Source of the DNA: Acanthacorydalis orientalis
Taxonomy: Eukaryota; Arthropoda; Insecta; Megaloptera; Corydalidae
DNA length: 64,000 nt
Direction: 5' to 3'
Assembly (NCBI GenBank): GCA_034766995.1
Contig: CM068320.1
Span: 16,990,187 to 17,054,186, forward strand
Positions 12,045-23,262 of the stretch are shown here, piece after piece. How positions within the stretch are numbered: the first letter of the stretch is position 1; each line of letters begins with the position of its first letter. A program made the translations under genes and the position numbers. The notes under the pieces are model-generated. The model searched no databases. It was not told the origin of the DNA and saw only the letters and a list, made by a program, of their open reading frames with translations.

Positions 12045-12258
12045 GAATTTTTGTATTAAGTTTTACCCATCGAATGTGTCACTATTTGCAATTATTAATA
12101 AAAATATATGTGATTTCATTTGTAGATATGCATATTAGGTATAAATAAATATTACATGTATCTGGTTATGCATGCTGTTAACTTTTATTAAAACTGGGAT
12201 GCGCGATTAAATGAAGGAAGCTTTATATTGAAATGTTCAATGGATAATTACCTAATTA

Positions 12259-12292
12259 GGATTCATATATATATATATATATATGAATCTTA
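12259..12292. repeat. Palindromic (TA)n array
   Basis: GGATTCAT, then TA repeats, then ATGAATC: the flanks are inverted copies of each other, so the whole tract can fold into one hairpin. Confidence 0.85.
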
Positions 12293-13049
12293 ATATAAAT
12301 ATATATAAATACATCTATAACTCTATAGAAAATAAACGAATTCTACATATTACTTTAATAATTATATTTTTCAATATAAAAATTTATATATATATCTGAA
12401 AATCAACTATGTTAAAAAGTTATCAGATAACAGACTTATTAAAACCTATCAAAACACTGATAAAAATAATGAAGCTTTCAAAATTATTTCATTAAAACAG
12501 TAATCATCATACTAGCCATGTAAAAGTCCCAATCATATTTGATGTAATCTCTTTACGTGTCGATATTCAATAGATTTTTTATTAAATCACGACAGGAATA
12601 CTTTATAAATTAAAAACTGATAATTAGTTTGAATTATTTAATATTCATGTGTTTTAATTAAATATATTAATATCCTCAGTTACGTATTCGGTTGGTAGGA
12701 AAATAAGTGCGGTTTTTGTTTCCCGAATTTTGACCTTAATTTTTCCAATACAAATGTCATTTCATCCTATTCATGTTTATATCATTTTAAGTACGTTTTT
12801 CGGTTTGAATTTTGATAACATCGACTTTGGTTTTATTATTAATTTTGCTTCAAATTGGGCTACTGAATTAAAAATGGAAAGAAGCAAACAAGAGAAAATT
12901 TTTGTATGAGTTAAAAACGGGTGGTAAAGCAGCAGAAACTGCTTGTAAATTAAATAATGCTTTTGGTGTGGGTACCTTTAAGGAACGTATGGTGCAAATG
13001 GTGGTTCAAAAATATCGTGCTGAGGACGAGAGCCTTGAAGATGTAGAGG

Positions 13050-13186
13050 GTCACGGGAATTATGATCGTATTTAGGAAAACAATAAAAAAATATAATAAT
13101 CTTATTTATTAACAAAAGTATACAGTAACACGAAACAACTAGCAACTAATGCAGATACTTAGTGATGTGAATAATACAGGACATGT

Positions 13187-13264
<78 letters not shown>

Positions 13265-13424
13265 TATCTGTATTAGTTACTCGAAATATATGGCCACTGC
13301 CTGGATATTTGTATACTTTATTGTATATTCAGGGCAACGTGATTCTTTACCAAGTTTATAATTTGGATTGCTATTATACATACATAATTATTAACGATTT
13401 ACGTGTCTAGAAACTCAGTGTCCT
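13050..13424. mobile_element. Nested insertion carrying a (TA)n array
   Basis: This segment is absent from sister copies B and C at the equivalent point between the GAAGATG...GAGG block and CTTCTTCAGTYCATAA. Inside it, AACTAATGCAGATA (about 13146) and the complement of ATCTGTATTAGTTA (about 13266) form inverted arms around (TA)n at 13189-13262. Exact borders and target duplication are unclear. Confidence 0.6.
13189..13262. repeat. (TA)n array inside the nested insertion
   Basis: Pure TA run of over 30 units with CATACAT/ATGTATG caps. Its Tyr-Ile frames are not genes. Confidence 0.95.
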
Positions 13425-13596
13425 TCTTCAGTCCATAACGTCCAACCGAAGGTGTTAGTTGAATCAGAATCAAGCATGACAATTCGAGAGCTTGCACAAA
13501 AGTTAGGCGTTAGTTATACAACAGTTCTTGACCAAATAAATTAAAAAATATACATGAATTCAAAGGTCAATCGCAATTATTTTTCTACCAACCTAA

Positions 13597-13947
13597 TGTA
13601 ATTATTTTTTTATTATGTAAATACACACACATACATATCTGTATATATATACACATGTATTAATACATGTTAACTGACTAAATACGAATTATTAACGAAA
13701 TTTAGTTAAATATGGAATAATTTAATATTATGATAAGCAATCTTCATGTTAAATTAAATAGATTACAAATACTCAGAAAGGATTGGCAACAAAAATGTTA
13801 TTTAACTTGTGTATAAAATATCTCATAAAAACATATTTCAAACTAATTTATTTAAATAATTAATTATTTATTATAATTAATATGCTTAAGTATCCAAGAA
13901 CAAAATAATAGTTTTTATTACTTATTTTAATATATTAATATAATCAT

Positions 13948-14016
<69 letters not shown>

Positions 14017-14928
14017 ATAGATAGATATATAATTATAATTTTTTTTATTAAAAAAATAGATTCTGTGTATAAGTTCCCTGTCCATTTAAAGAGTTTTCTG
14101 TAATTAAATACTTTTGAATAGAAATCCTTTATTTATAGATTTACACAGAAATTCATGCACGTCTAATTAGTCGTGGAACAGGCGAGTGTACTTGTGTTAC
14201 GAATTAAAATTCATTCACATATGTGCCATTCAATATCTGAATGATCAATAGCGTAATTCGTATTCAAAATGTTTAAACAAAGCGACATATTTGAAAATTA
14301 ACAATAGAAATTTAATTTCATTGAGAGTTAATGTCAATTTTTCGATTGATTAAAGACTGATGAGAGATGAAAGCAGAATAAATCGTCTATTTTTTTATTT
14401 CGTTCTAGCGTAGCATACATTAGCGTACAGATTTATTAAATATTTATGTATTGACTATTAAAATTTGGTTAGAATTTTAAAACATTCATAAAATGTTCAT
14501 ATAAATTTGTATATACTGCATACGAAATGTTACAATTTTTTAAAAAAATAATTGTTTTGAAATTTTTTCTTTTCATACTCGCTCATCATAAAAGATTACA
14601 TCTAGTTCATCATTGTATATATGTATAATATATATATAAGAAACTTATTCAAAGATCTGAAAAGTATATATCATTTACTAAAGTATATTCTCTTAAATTT
14701 TTACATTTTTTCATCATAAACGAAGCAATCATTTTATTCTGTTACTGTATAACTTTAAAAACATAACCCTGTTTAAAAATAAGACCTCTTCACTATTACC
14801 TCAATAATGAACAATAATATTATTACATGTAACAATATTAATCTACGTAAAACATAAATTAACTAGTTTCAAAAATTATTTATTATGTTTTTTTTTATTA
14901 TTATTAGAATAAGATAAATTTTACATAC
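13597..14928. other. AT-rich gene-free stretch
   Basis: Contains one (TA)n array. At about 14641-14668 the string CTTATTCAAAGATCTGAAAA closely matches the 3' coding part of the mariner relic at 33838. It may be a tiny fragment of the same family. Confidence 0.5.
13951..14030. repeat. (TA)n/(GATA)n array
   Basis: TA run of about 30 units passing into TTAGATAGATAGATAT. Confidence 0.95.
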
Positions 14929-14963
14929 CGTAAAATCTGATCGTGTTTGTAAAAACCACTCAC
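14929..14963 (-). other. Candidate recursive splice point or 35-nt micro-exon
   Basis: Read on the minus strand, TTAATACTAATTTTCTGTTTCAG is followed at once by GTGAGT, and 35 nt later by GGTATGT. The first block has a branch-point-like TACTAAT, a pyrimidine tract and CAG. Next to GTGAGT this is the juxtaposed 3'/5' splice site that defines ratchet points in long insect introns. Alternatively the 35 nt (one open frame, VSGFYKHDQIL) is a small exon with donor GTATGT. No adjoining exon is recognised, so the host gene is unknown. Confidence 0.4.
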
Positions 14964-15040
14964 CTGAAACAGAAAATTAGTATTAATCCTGTAAATAATC
15001 ATAAAATCAAAAAGACTTAATTTTACTTACTCGCACATAA

Positions 15041-15080
15041 ACACACACACACATATATATATATATGTATATATATATAC

Positions 15081-15115
<35 letters not shown>
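15041..15115. repeat. (CA)n(TA)n compound array
   Basis: ACACACAC passes into TA runs with GTAT and ACAT interruptions. Confidence 0.95.
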
Positions 15116-15117
<2 letters not shown>

Positions 15118-15498
15118 TAGCTTTTAACATTTATAACAGTTTTAATTAATTAAAAAATGTATGCATTGTAAAATCAATAATTCTTACTAGAGGGTATCAT
15201 TGTTTCAATTTTGAATAAAAAAATGTTACTTAACTACTTGACATGTTTCTCCATATTTTGATTTTTCATTATGTTAAATATTGTAACAGAAATATTCTGT
15301 ATACACGCAATAACTAATCAGAGAGAAATAATAAAAGTACGAAAATCATTCATTATACGCATGTTTAAACCAGGTTCTTTAATACCTATGAATATTATTT
15401 AAATAAAACAATGTAGATTTGTTTTTCAGAATATGTTACATTTATGTCTTTTATACTTCACTTATATGTTTTTAATTCTTCTCTTGATTATCTTTATC

Positions 15499-15500
<2 letters not shown>

Positions 15501-15552
<52 letters not shown>
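15501..15552. repeat. (TA)n array
   Basis: About 25 TA units, next to the 3' end of the pogo-like relic. Confidence 0.95.
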
Positions 15553-15554
<2 letters not shown>

Positions 15555-15585
15555 GAACTCAACCCTCTTATAAGAAGGTTAATTC

Positions 15586-15735
15586 TTTCCATGTTATATC
15601 GAAACCGTATTAAAGAAAACCTAGAAGTAATGCAAATCAGATGAATGCATTCCATGTTATATCGAAACCATGTTTTTGGTGTATCATGCTATATCGAATT
15701 CGAGTTGAGCTAAGCTTAGAAATAATACAAATCCA
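15586..15735. repeat. Degenerate short tandem repeats
   Basis: CATGTTATATCGAAACC occurs at about 15590 and 15653, and as CATGCTATATCGAATTC at about 15687. The following AACCTAGAAGTAATGCAAAT is echoed by AGCTTAGAAATAATACAAAT. These look like subterminal repeats of the adjacent pogo-like relic. Confidence 0.6.
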
Positions 15736-15879
15736 TAAAATTTATTCCAAGTATTTTTAATGATTTAACAGTTCATATATTGAAACAAAAATAAAATAAA
15801 CAAAAATTCAACATTATTATAAAACTAAAAAGTACAAATTCCACTAATAATAACGACTTGTTAGAAATCAAACACTTTA

Positions 15880-16092
15880 TTAATTTTCATCATCACTGTC
15901 TTCTAAAACCACTCGTCTAACCGTTTTTCTTTTAATGGGGTGAAGGACCTCATCACTTGTTACATCTCCATTGTTAAGTCTAAATGAATTATTTGTGAAC
16001 ATCGACGTATTCTTACTTTGTAATTCTGTCAATATATCTTGATAAGGATCTAAGCAGCTTTGGAGTTCTCTTCTAAACTTTTCACTGCGCAC
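15880..16092 (-). pseudogene. C-terminal fragment of an unknown protein, possibly pogo-like transposase
   Basis: A 70-codon frame with non-random composition. It reads EKFRRELQSCLDPYQDILTE, has a middle with LNNGDVTSDEVLHPIKRKTVRR, and ends in the acidic tail VVLEDSDDEN before TAA. Charged content and the DSDDEN tail fit the C-terminus of transposon-derived proteins. Sequence just upstream on the same strand (about 16100-16180) also reads partly open with HDTVLIEINRKIHL, so the Met at 16092 may not be a real start. Flanking repeat motifs put it inside the tentative pogo-like relic. No catalytic or DNA-binding motif can be seen. Confidence 0.4.
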
Positions 16093-16299
16093 TACTGAGG
16101 GATCTTTTTTGATGAAATAAAGTTACATTTATTAAGTGAATTTTCCTGTTGATCTCAATCAAAACAGTGTCGTGGACACATTCATTCTATATGAGGGTTT
16201 CCCAAGGTTATTAAGTAGTGCTATATGGAAACCGTGTTATAGCAGGGCTATCGTAATTTTTGAAACGTGTTAAATCATAACCGTGTTTTAATATAGTTG

Positions 16300-16300
16300 A

Positions 16301-16369
<69 letters not shown>

Positions 16370-16379
16370 CGTATATACA

Positions 16380-16456
<77 letters not shown>
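16300..16456. repeat. Long interrupted (TA)n array
   Basis: More than 150 bp of TA runs with ACATAT and CTCGTATATACAT interruptions; the longest array in the first third of the window. Confidence 0.95.
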
Positions 16457-16460
<4 letters not shown>

Positions 16461-16889
16461 ATATTAAATGAGACTTACATTAAAAACAAAATAAACAGAT
16501 GAAAACGATAATGAAACATTCAACGTTTGTTACTTATTAATACTGTCGACGGATAGAAGTTTTCTAGAGATTGTTTAGGTATATCAACAAAAGTAATAAA
16601 AATGTAGCTGGAGTAAGAGCAATCTAAAAATAGATTCACTAGAGTAATATTAAATTTGCATTTTGTGAATATAAAATAGTTGAGTTATGTCTTAATGCAG
16701 TCCAAGTAAATTACTTTTATTTCCAACAATAAAAAAATCACAATCTTGATAAAATGTCCATTTGGAATTTGGAATTCAATTCAAATATTATTAAAAGATT
16801 CATTTATGTTCTGTATATATTTTGAATTCAGTTCAATATCGATCTGTTTTTATTTATTAATAAATCTATGGATATGGAAACTGAAATGG
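16457..16889. other. AT-rich gene-free stretch
   Basis: No feature recognised. Confidence 0.55.
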
Positions 16890-17095
16890 AAAATTTCATG
16901 CAAGAATTAGAATAAACAGGACACGTGACATGTACTGTCAGCAAATATTGTCGTAAAAATACGATCAAGAGAATGCAATAAACTAATGGAGCAGCCTATT
17001 TGCACTTTATACGCCGCACATGCACTTAGCATATTGCCATGACGGCATTACTTTTTAGATCGCATCTATCACTGTAATACTAAGAAATGTTATGC
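16890..17095. other. GC-richer island, candidate conserved non-coding element
   Basis: About 200 bp of higher complexity. It contains an E-box CACGTG (about 16922), the inverted pair TCGTA-AAAA-TACGA (about 16951), ATTTGCAC, and GCCATGACGGC. No frame or transposon signature. Regulatory role is inference from composition only. Confidence 0.3.
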
Positions 17096-17296
17096 AGTGT
17101 TACTTTACAAATTTATTCATCAATGATTTGTTATTCGATATTATATCTATTTTAAATATTTTTGTATGCACTTGTCATTCGGTTTGATTCTTATTATAGA
17201 AGGTTATTTGAGTCAAAAGGTCAACTGTATGTTAAAAAGTTAACATGCAGGTTATTCATTATTTCGTTATTTACAGTTCAGTCATGTAATAAAATT

Positions 17297-17299
<3 letters not shown>

Positions 17300-17333
<34 letters not shown>
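17300..17333. repeat. (TA)n array
   Basis: Directly abuts the left end of MITE copy 2; the last TA serves as its target duplication. Confidence 0.95.
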
Positions 17334-17336
<3 letters not shown>

Positions 17337-17543
17337 GCGTTTCAATTTAGGCTTCCACATGGAAGTATTAAAAGGAGGCGCAGGGGTTAAGAAAAGTCAT
17401 TTTTTTTTATTTAGTATTTTAGTTCAATTCAATACTAAAATACAATTGAACTAAAATACTAAATGAGGGAGAATGTGTTTTTTTTTAATTTTTGCGTTTT
17501 TTTAAATATTTTTATGTGGAAGCCTAAGTTGAATCACTCTATG
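17334..17543. mobile_element. 210-bp palindromic MITE, copy 2 (best preserved)
   Basis: TA at 17332-17333 and 17544-17545. The left end is CAGGCGTTTCAATTTAGGCT; the complement of the right end is CATAGAGTGATTCAACTTAG. Both continue GCTTCCACAT and an A-rich tract. In the centre, a 21-bp arm starting ATTTAGTATTTTAGTTCAAT (about 17409) is repeated perfectly inverted after a 14-bp spacer (about 17444-17464). The element is therefore a double inverted repeat. No coding capacity; likely mobilised by a mariner-type transposase. Confidence 0.85.
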
Positions 17544-18510
17544 TAGATATATAATAATCTATTATATATATATATAGTTTTTATATTAAAAATGCTGTAA
17601 TTAAATAATGTAAAAATATATTATCATATTTTTTTATCTTAGTTTACATGCGATTGTATCATCTGTTATTTTAAATAATAAATAAATTTTTATAAAAATA
17701 TTATAATAAATTGAAAAACTTAAATTTTATTAGCAAGAAAATATTCCCAATTAATAACAAACATAAATAATTTAACTATTAATAATATTCAATAAAATCT
17801 AGTATTACTTTTATTAAAGTCGTTTTAAAATTCTCTAAAAAAACAGTCTTCAATCTTCCAAATTGAAAAAAAATGATATCCTTTTAAGTCTATGAAATTT
17901 TCAAACAGACAGTTAAAATAGTAACTTAATTTAATCCAAAGAAATCTTTTTAATTCTTTTCAAATGTTTCATTTATTTTAATTTTTCTGAAATGTAACTT
18001 AATTTGACGAAGATAGTACATAGATAATATCTTTAAAAATAAACTTCATATGTCTAGTTTCATTTATTTGTTAACTTATATAGAATATATATTAACATAT
18101 GAAATACTGCTTTATATGATAAATATTCTGATTTTCAGAACATGTTTTCTTGTCATTTTATCTTGTCAGATATATATATTAATCGAATATGTCACTAACA
18201 TCGCGTTCTTTAAAAAATCTACTAAATTCATATCCATAACAGCGTAAGAGGCACTTATATTATTTTCATATTTCAAAACATATTTAATTCCTATTTTTTA
18301 AATATTATATATTTAAGTAAAAAGTTGTTTTATTGTACTCATATCAAATTTAAAAACTGAGTAATGAGAAAATAAAATCACCAAAACAAATATATGATTG
18401 TTGAGTAGAATCTCTAAATCTTTTTTATTAATTAGAAGCCTATTATAAGTTTACAATAAGAAAATGAATATAAAAGTTCTAAATTTTAACACCAAGTTAT
18501 AAATAACTGC

Positions 18511-18532
18511 ATATATATATATATATATATAT
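18511..18532. repeat. (TA)n array
   Basis: About 11 TA units. Confidence 0.95.
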
Positions 18533-18847
18533 TAGAAAATGATCTTATGACATGGCTTCAAAAGAGAATTTTAATGCTATAGGTCAACTTGACGGTTTAG
18601 ATGAAGAGTTTGACATGAAAAGCACATAACTTGATTTAAAATGAAGAGGGTAACGTTCGTTATGAATATTTAAATACTGGAATACACAAATAATCAACAT
18701 CGTGTTTACAAAATTTCAGGCTTGTCAAAAATTCACAGAAACAGCAAACATTTAAATAAAATTTTAATAATAAGAGTAGGAGACATGTCGTCGGCTTTAA
18801 TTAAATTAGATCTGGTCATTCAGAACTGTACATTTTTTAAATGAAAT

Positions 18848-18917
<70 letters not shown>

Positions 18918-18926
18918 GTATGTATA
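18848..18926. repeat. (CA)n(TA)n(TATG)n compound array
   Basis: Changes from CA through TA to TATG repeats in one 79-bp tract. Confidence 0.95.
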
Positions 18927-19193
18927 TTATATAAATATGCAAATTCTTTAATTAAAGTAAATTTTAATTTTTAATGATGAAATTATCAGTGAACACAATT
19001 AGGAAAGAAAATCTTTCAGTATATTTTTAAATGAAATTACTTTATTCCAATAATATTAAAATATTTCACATTAGCTAAGAGATTAAATTTAAAAACATAA
19101 TTTCAAAGTGTTAGTAGACCGTTTGCAGCTACTTATAATTATTATAATTAATTTATGTATTTATGTAGGAAAAGAGCTAGAAGATGATTTTAT

Positions 19194-19196
<3 letters not shown>

Positions 19197-19231
<35 letters not shown>
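19197..19231. repeat. (TA)n array
   Basis: About 17 TA units. Confidence 0.95.
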
Positions 19232-19234
<3 letters not shown>

Positions 19235-19337
19235 TTTGCATTAATTGACTCTTAATGGGATTATTTTCCATTCTATCTATAAAAGGTAAACATATATAGA
19301 ATAATATAAATAACTAATGAAAATTAAAAAGTAATAA

Positions 19338-19351
19338 TATATATATATATA
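19338..19351. repeat. Short (TA)n at mariner left border
   Basis: Seven TA units immediately before the TGAGGTTTGTCC end of the mariner relic. Confidence 0.9.
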
Positions 19352-20380
19352 TGAGGTTTGTCCATTAAATTCCCGTATTGACGCCACAGCATTGAAGTCA
19401 CGTGAAATTAAACCAAAAGTAGAGCACCATATAATATTTCACAGTTTTATCAATAGAAGGTGGTTAAACAAAGATCTAATAGTTGTTTCCTCGCAGGAAG
19501 CTAACGTATACATCATATTTCTCTCAGTCGTCATGGAGGAACGAGTGAATATTAAATTTTGCTGTAAATTAGTGAAAACTACAACAGAAATTTATGTTAT
19601 TTTGAAAACTCTGTCCAATGGTAACATTTTAAGTTGAACTTGTGTTTTTGAATAGTTTAAATGTTTAAAAGATGGATGTGAGGATGTTCAATTTAAAGTT
19701 AGAGATGGAGGTACTTCGATTTCTCGAAATGTAGATTCCATCGCAAAAGTTAGTGAAATTGAGGCAAAAGATCACCGAATGACGCTCCGTATGCTAGAAG
19801 ATGAGTTAAATATCAATAAGGAGACGATTCTTCAAATTTTACATGAAAATTTGGGAAACAGAAAAATCTATGTAAATTTCATCCTGCAAACATTTATTGA
19901 CAAGCAAAAACAGAGAAGAGTAGCATTGTACGCAGACGTCGTTCCGATTTGTCGAAAAAAATCAAATTTTCTAAACTGAATTGTTCACTAACGATGAGTC
20001 ATGGGTGTTTCAGTACAATCCTGAGACGAAACGTCAGAGTATGCAGTGGATTAGAACATCATCAAGATCCAAAAAGTTCGTTTGAGAAAGTCCAGAATGA
20101 ACATCATGCTTATTATCTTTTTCGATAAACAGGGCGTGATTCATAAAGAATTTGTACCTGAAGGACAAACAGTTAATAGTGTATTTTACGTTGAAGTTAC
20201 GAAAAGATTAATTCAACGCATTTCTCGAGTGCGACAGCAATTTCGAGAAAAAAGTAGTTCTATTTGTATTACAAAACACTTGCCCATTTTGCACTGATTG
20301 TGAAGTTATTTCTCATGAAATACGACTTTATTGAGATCAATTACCTACTTCATTCACTTGACTTGGCATCAGCCAATAAC
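19352..20380 (+). pseudogene. Irritans-like mariner relic, 3'-truncated
   Basis: Starts at a (TA)n border with TGAGGTTTGTCCATTAAATT, then a leader, then ATG at 19533. The N-terminal HTH domain reads MEERVNIKFCCKLVKTT (19533 onward, stop at 19635-19637). The second HTH reads MTLRMLEDELNINKETILQI (19779-19838). The catalytic domain follows, with NDESWVFQYNPETKRQ (first Asp present, about 19990-20040) and MLIIFFDKQGVIHKEFVPEG (about 20106-20165). It then reads QFREKSSSI, and HSLDLASAN at about 20350-20376, where homology ends. The second catalytic block (HDN) is not readable and the tail after the third block is lost. Multiple frameshifts and stops. This family resembles the relic at 1-760. Confidence 0.88.
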
Positions 20381-22280
20381 ATATATAGCTAATATATAAT
20401 TTAATAAGACCCATCATATGAAAAAGTTTTCATAATAATAAAATAAATAACATTTTGTACTATGTATGAAAAATGATATTAGTTACTGCTTTAATTCATA
20501 GTTATTGCATTTGATTACTTTGTACATGTTACAATGTCATCAACTATATTAATAATGATATTCAAAGTTATTCTATTTCTTATTTGATCATTAGTTAAAT
20601 TTACGTTTCAGAGAATTTCTCTATAAGTCGAATCAAGGAATTTATTCTAAAGAGTCCATTAACTATGGCTCGTCGAGAAATACAGTTATTATGAATCATT
20701 TATTATTGTAACTATCAAGTTTTACTAGATGAAAATGTGAAAGGTGACTTTAAATGAAAAGAATTAAGTGTCTGAGTGTTTCGTTTGAATTTTCAACGAA
20801 ATCACTATTAACAGATGATATTTTAGAACCAATTAGAATTAAAATCTCGAAATAAAAATAAATTGATATTCATAAAATAAAAGTAAAATCAAATTTTATT
20901 AATGTTCACATTTTAAAATGAAGCCTGACCGAATTAATACTATTTAATGGAAAAATTATTATCTAATTATATAAATTTTATGACAAAAGCAGGCATTTGT
21001 TATTCAAAATGTAAACAGAATAAAATATTAACTATTTGAATATTTGTTATTAAAATTACTTTTTTTACACCTACTTTAGAATCTAATAATTTTTTATTCT
21101 TTTTAATTTTTATTTTTTTGTGTTATTAGAAAATCTGAGTTTTAGTAAAAAAATATAATTGTATCTTTTTTTACAAATATTTTTAATAACATGTCTTAAA
21201 AAAAACAATTTTATTTGCTATATTGATTTTTATTAAATAATATATCAAAATACGCTTTTGTATATACAAGGCTGTAGAGAAAATGTAAAATATTTACAAT
21301 TTTTAAAAGTATTCAAATATTTAGGCCATGAATATTTATATAAGATTTTGCATTCAAAAGCTATTCTTTATTAAAATATAGATTCTTCCATAAATTATTC
21401 GTAATTCAAATTAGACTAAAATATATTTTTAGTTTGTATATTTCAAAGTAGTTTTATATTTGTAATGTTTATTTTATGATATTTATTATAAAGAAAGTAG
21501 AACAATAATTTTTGTATAATCTATTTATTAAATGACTGTAATAATATTCCTTGTGATTTCGGAATGCAGCGATAACTCTCTGCATTAGACACTTCAACCT
21601 CTTCTTATATTGTCATCTACATATTATACATTTTCAAGTATCAAAACTGAAACTTGTGTCTGATGCAACATTCATCATAAAATTTGTCTCTCTAGATTTA
21701 ACAAGAAATTTTATTCAACGTTCAAGTATTATACACATTATACTACATATTTATACAATTTACTTTTATCATTTTTTATTTTAAAAGAATACTGGTAGAA
21801 ACATGATTAAAGCCTTTCAAAATAATAACTTTCACGATGACAAATGTGCATTTTAGTGTCAGATTATGAACAACACACACATGATAAATTAGTCAATAGC
21901 ACAATGTATTTGTCATTTGTATTAAACACTTTTTTTAACAATCGCTATTTTTTATTAACGAATCTAAACACATATTTATAATCGATTATTATCAGAGAAA
22001 ATTTAAATAATGTAAACAAATAAAAAAGTAGTTATTGTATGTGAAATATTTTTTCGATAGTACCTAATAAATCGTTTTTTAAATCGGATCACTCATTTAA
22101 AAGAAAAAAATATATTTCTTTTTTAATTAATTTTTTAAACATTCTATTAGATAATTTATGTTTTCATAAAAAAAGAGAGAAATCCAGCTAATTTAATTTT
22201 GTATGAATTAAAGAATTTTGTTGAGTTAATTTAATAATTACATATTATAAAAATGATACTTATCAAAAGAAGTTTAAGTA
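20381..22280. other. AT-rich gene-free stretch
   Basis: No transposon or coding signature. A modestly GC-richer patch at about 21545-21680 (CGGAATGCAGCGATAACTCT) remains unexplained. Confidence 0.55.

Positions 22281-22323
<43 letters not shown>
22281..22323. repeat. (TA)n array
   Basis: About 21 TA units. Confidence 0.95.
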
Positions 22324-22328
<5 letters not shown>

Positions 22329-22490
22329 TATTTGAATGTATGAAATATAAGACATCAATTTCAAGTCAGTTTGAAGTTACGACTACTTACATAAAATATT
22401 CAATAATTTTATTTTAAATAGAATAAAATTTAAATTAATAAAGAACTAAAAATCCAATAAAACAGATGTAGATTTGCAGGTCGTACAGAC

Positions 22491-22892
22491 CAGTGGTCTT
22501 CAAACTTTATCGACTTACGGAATCATTAGGATAATTTACTTTTTTGCGGAACCACCACCGGAAAACTCAAGATGCATATTACACAAGTTTTGAAAATCAT
22601 CCATGTTAGATAACTAAATTTTATTACTTACATTTGATTGAGAGGGGCCGTAATATATACTCATAACTACAGTTTTATGATATAATTGCTATAAATACAG
22701 TTTTACTGCATAATAATAGATAATAAAAGGTATTTATAGAAATAAAGGAAATTATTATGAATTAACTGGTTTTAAATTTTAAATAATTTTTTTCTCAGAA
22801 AATTCTTTCGAATTTTAAATTTGACTCGCAGGACTCCTGAACAGGTTAAGCGAAACCCCAGATTTCCGTGGAACACAGTTTGTAGAGTACTG
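22491..22892. mobile_element. hAT-like non-autonomous element (402 bp)
   Basis: Terminal repeats CAGTGGTCTTCAAACTTT (left) and the complement of the right end, CAGTACTCTACAAACTGT. They are flanked by an 8-bp target duplication: GTACAGAC at 22483-22490 and GTATAGAC at 22893-22900, one mismatch. An 8-bp duplication with CAGTGGT-type ends is characteristic of hAT transposons. Subterminal motifs (ACGGAATC, CGGAACCACC; AACCCC and CCGTGGAA at the right) resemble hAT MITEs. No transposase code is inside; the element depends on a trans source. Confidence 0.88.
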
Positions 22893-23262
22893 GTATAGAC
22901 CAACATAGAAATTTATAAAACTTATAAACCAATAACTAAAACAATTGCAGGTACAATATATTGTATGAGTTGATGTACAGTGGACATGAAGGGGTGTTAA
23001 AGTTTTTGCTTTATAAAGTTACAAAAAAGTCCAATACGAAATTAAGAAATGATTTCAGCTCTTATAATATAAAGTAAATCCGAATATAATTCGATTGCAA
23101 ATAAATTGTTCCTTTAAATCTGTTATAACTTTCATTTGTTTTGTAAAACATTTTCCGCAACTTTATTAAATAAATTTAGGACTTTTTTTTAATTTAATGA
23201 AATAATTTAACTATTAGCTGTGTAGGTCTATTAAAAATTGCCATTATTGTCCCTAAAAAATT

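Larger units (their letters stand above)
10963..12686. other. AT-rich gene-free stretch
   Basis: A 74-codon frame at 11057-11281 has no recognisable domain, signal peptide or family signature; I do not call it a gene. Otherwise only (TA)n arrays are seen. Confidence 0.55.
12687..13596 (+). mobile_element. Mariner deletion derivative A (mellifera-like), with nested insertion
   Basis: Ends TTCGGTTGGTAGGAAAATAA (12687-12706) and the complement of TTTTTCTACCAACCTAA (13580-13596). TA precedes the left end; the right TA appears mutated to TG. After a 5' leader comes an ATG at about 12873 and transposase N-terminal code, LYELKTGGKAAETA and LNNAFGVGT. A later HTH part reads MTIRELAQKLGVSYTTVL (about 13480-13532). 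The catalytic domain is missing: the HTH joins directly to the 3' leader ending in CTACCAACCTAA. About 375 bp of unrelated sequence including a (TA)n array (about 13050-13424) interrupts the coding part. Copies at 39161-39733 and 55043-55596 share the same structure without that insertion. Confidence 0.88.
15570..16260 (-). mobile_element. Pogo/Tigger-like relic (tentative)
   Basis: Bounded by related motifs: ATGTTATATCGAAACCGT near 15591 and, at the other side, GGAAACCGTGTTATAGCAGG (about 16227-16246). The 'ctataacacgg' type end is reminiscent of insect pogo/Tigger elements. Between them a minus-strand frame (16092-15880) encodes an acidic-tailed protein end. Assignment rests on the end motif and tail style only; no DDE triad is visible. 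Confidence 0.4.
17546..19350. other. AT-rich gene-free stretch
   Basis: The 65-codon frame at 18050-18247 is hydrophobic, as random T-rich DNA is, and has no family signature. Otherwise only microsatellites are seen. Confidence 0.55.
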
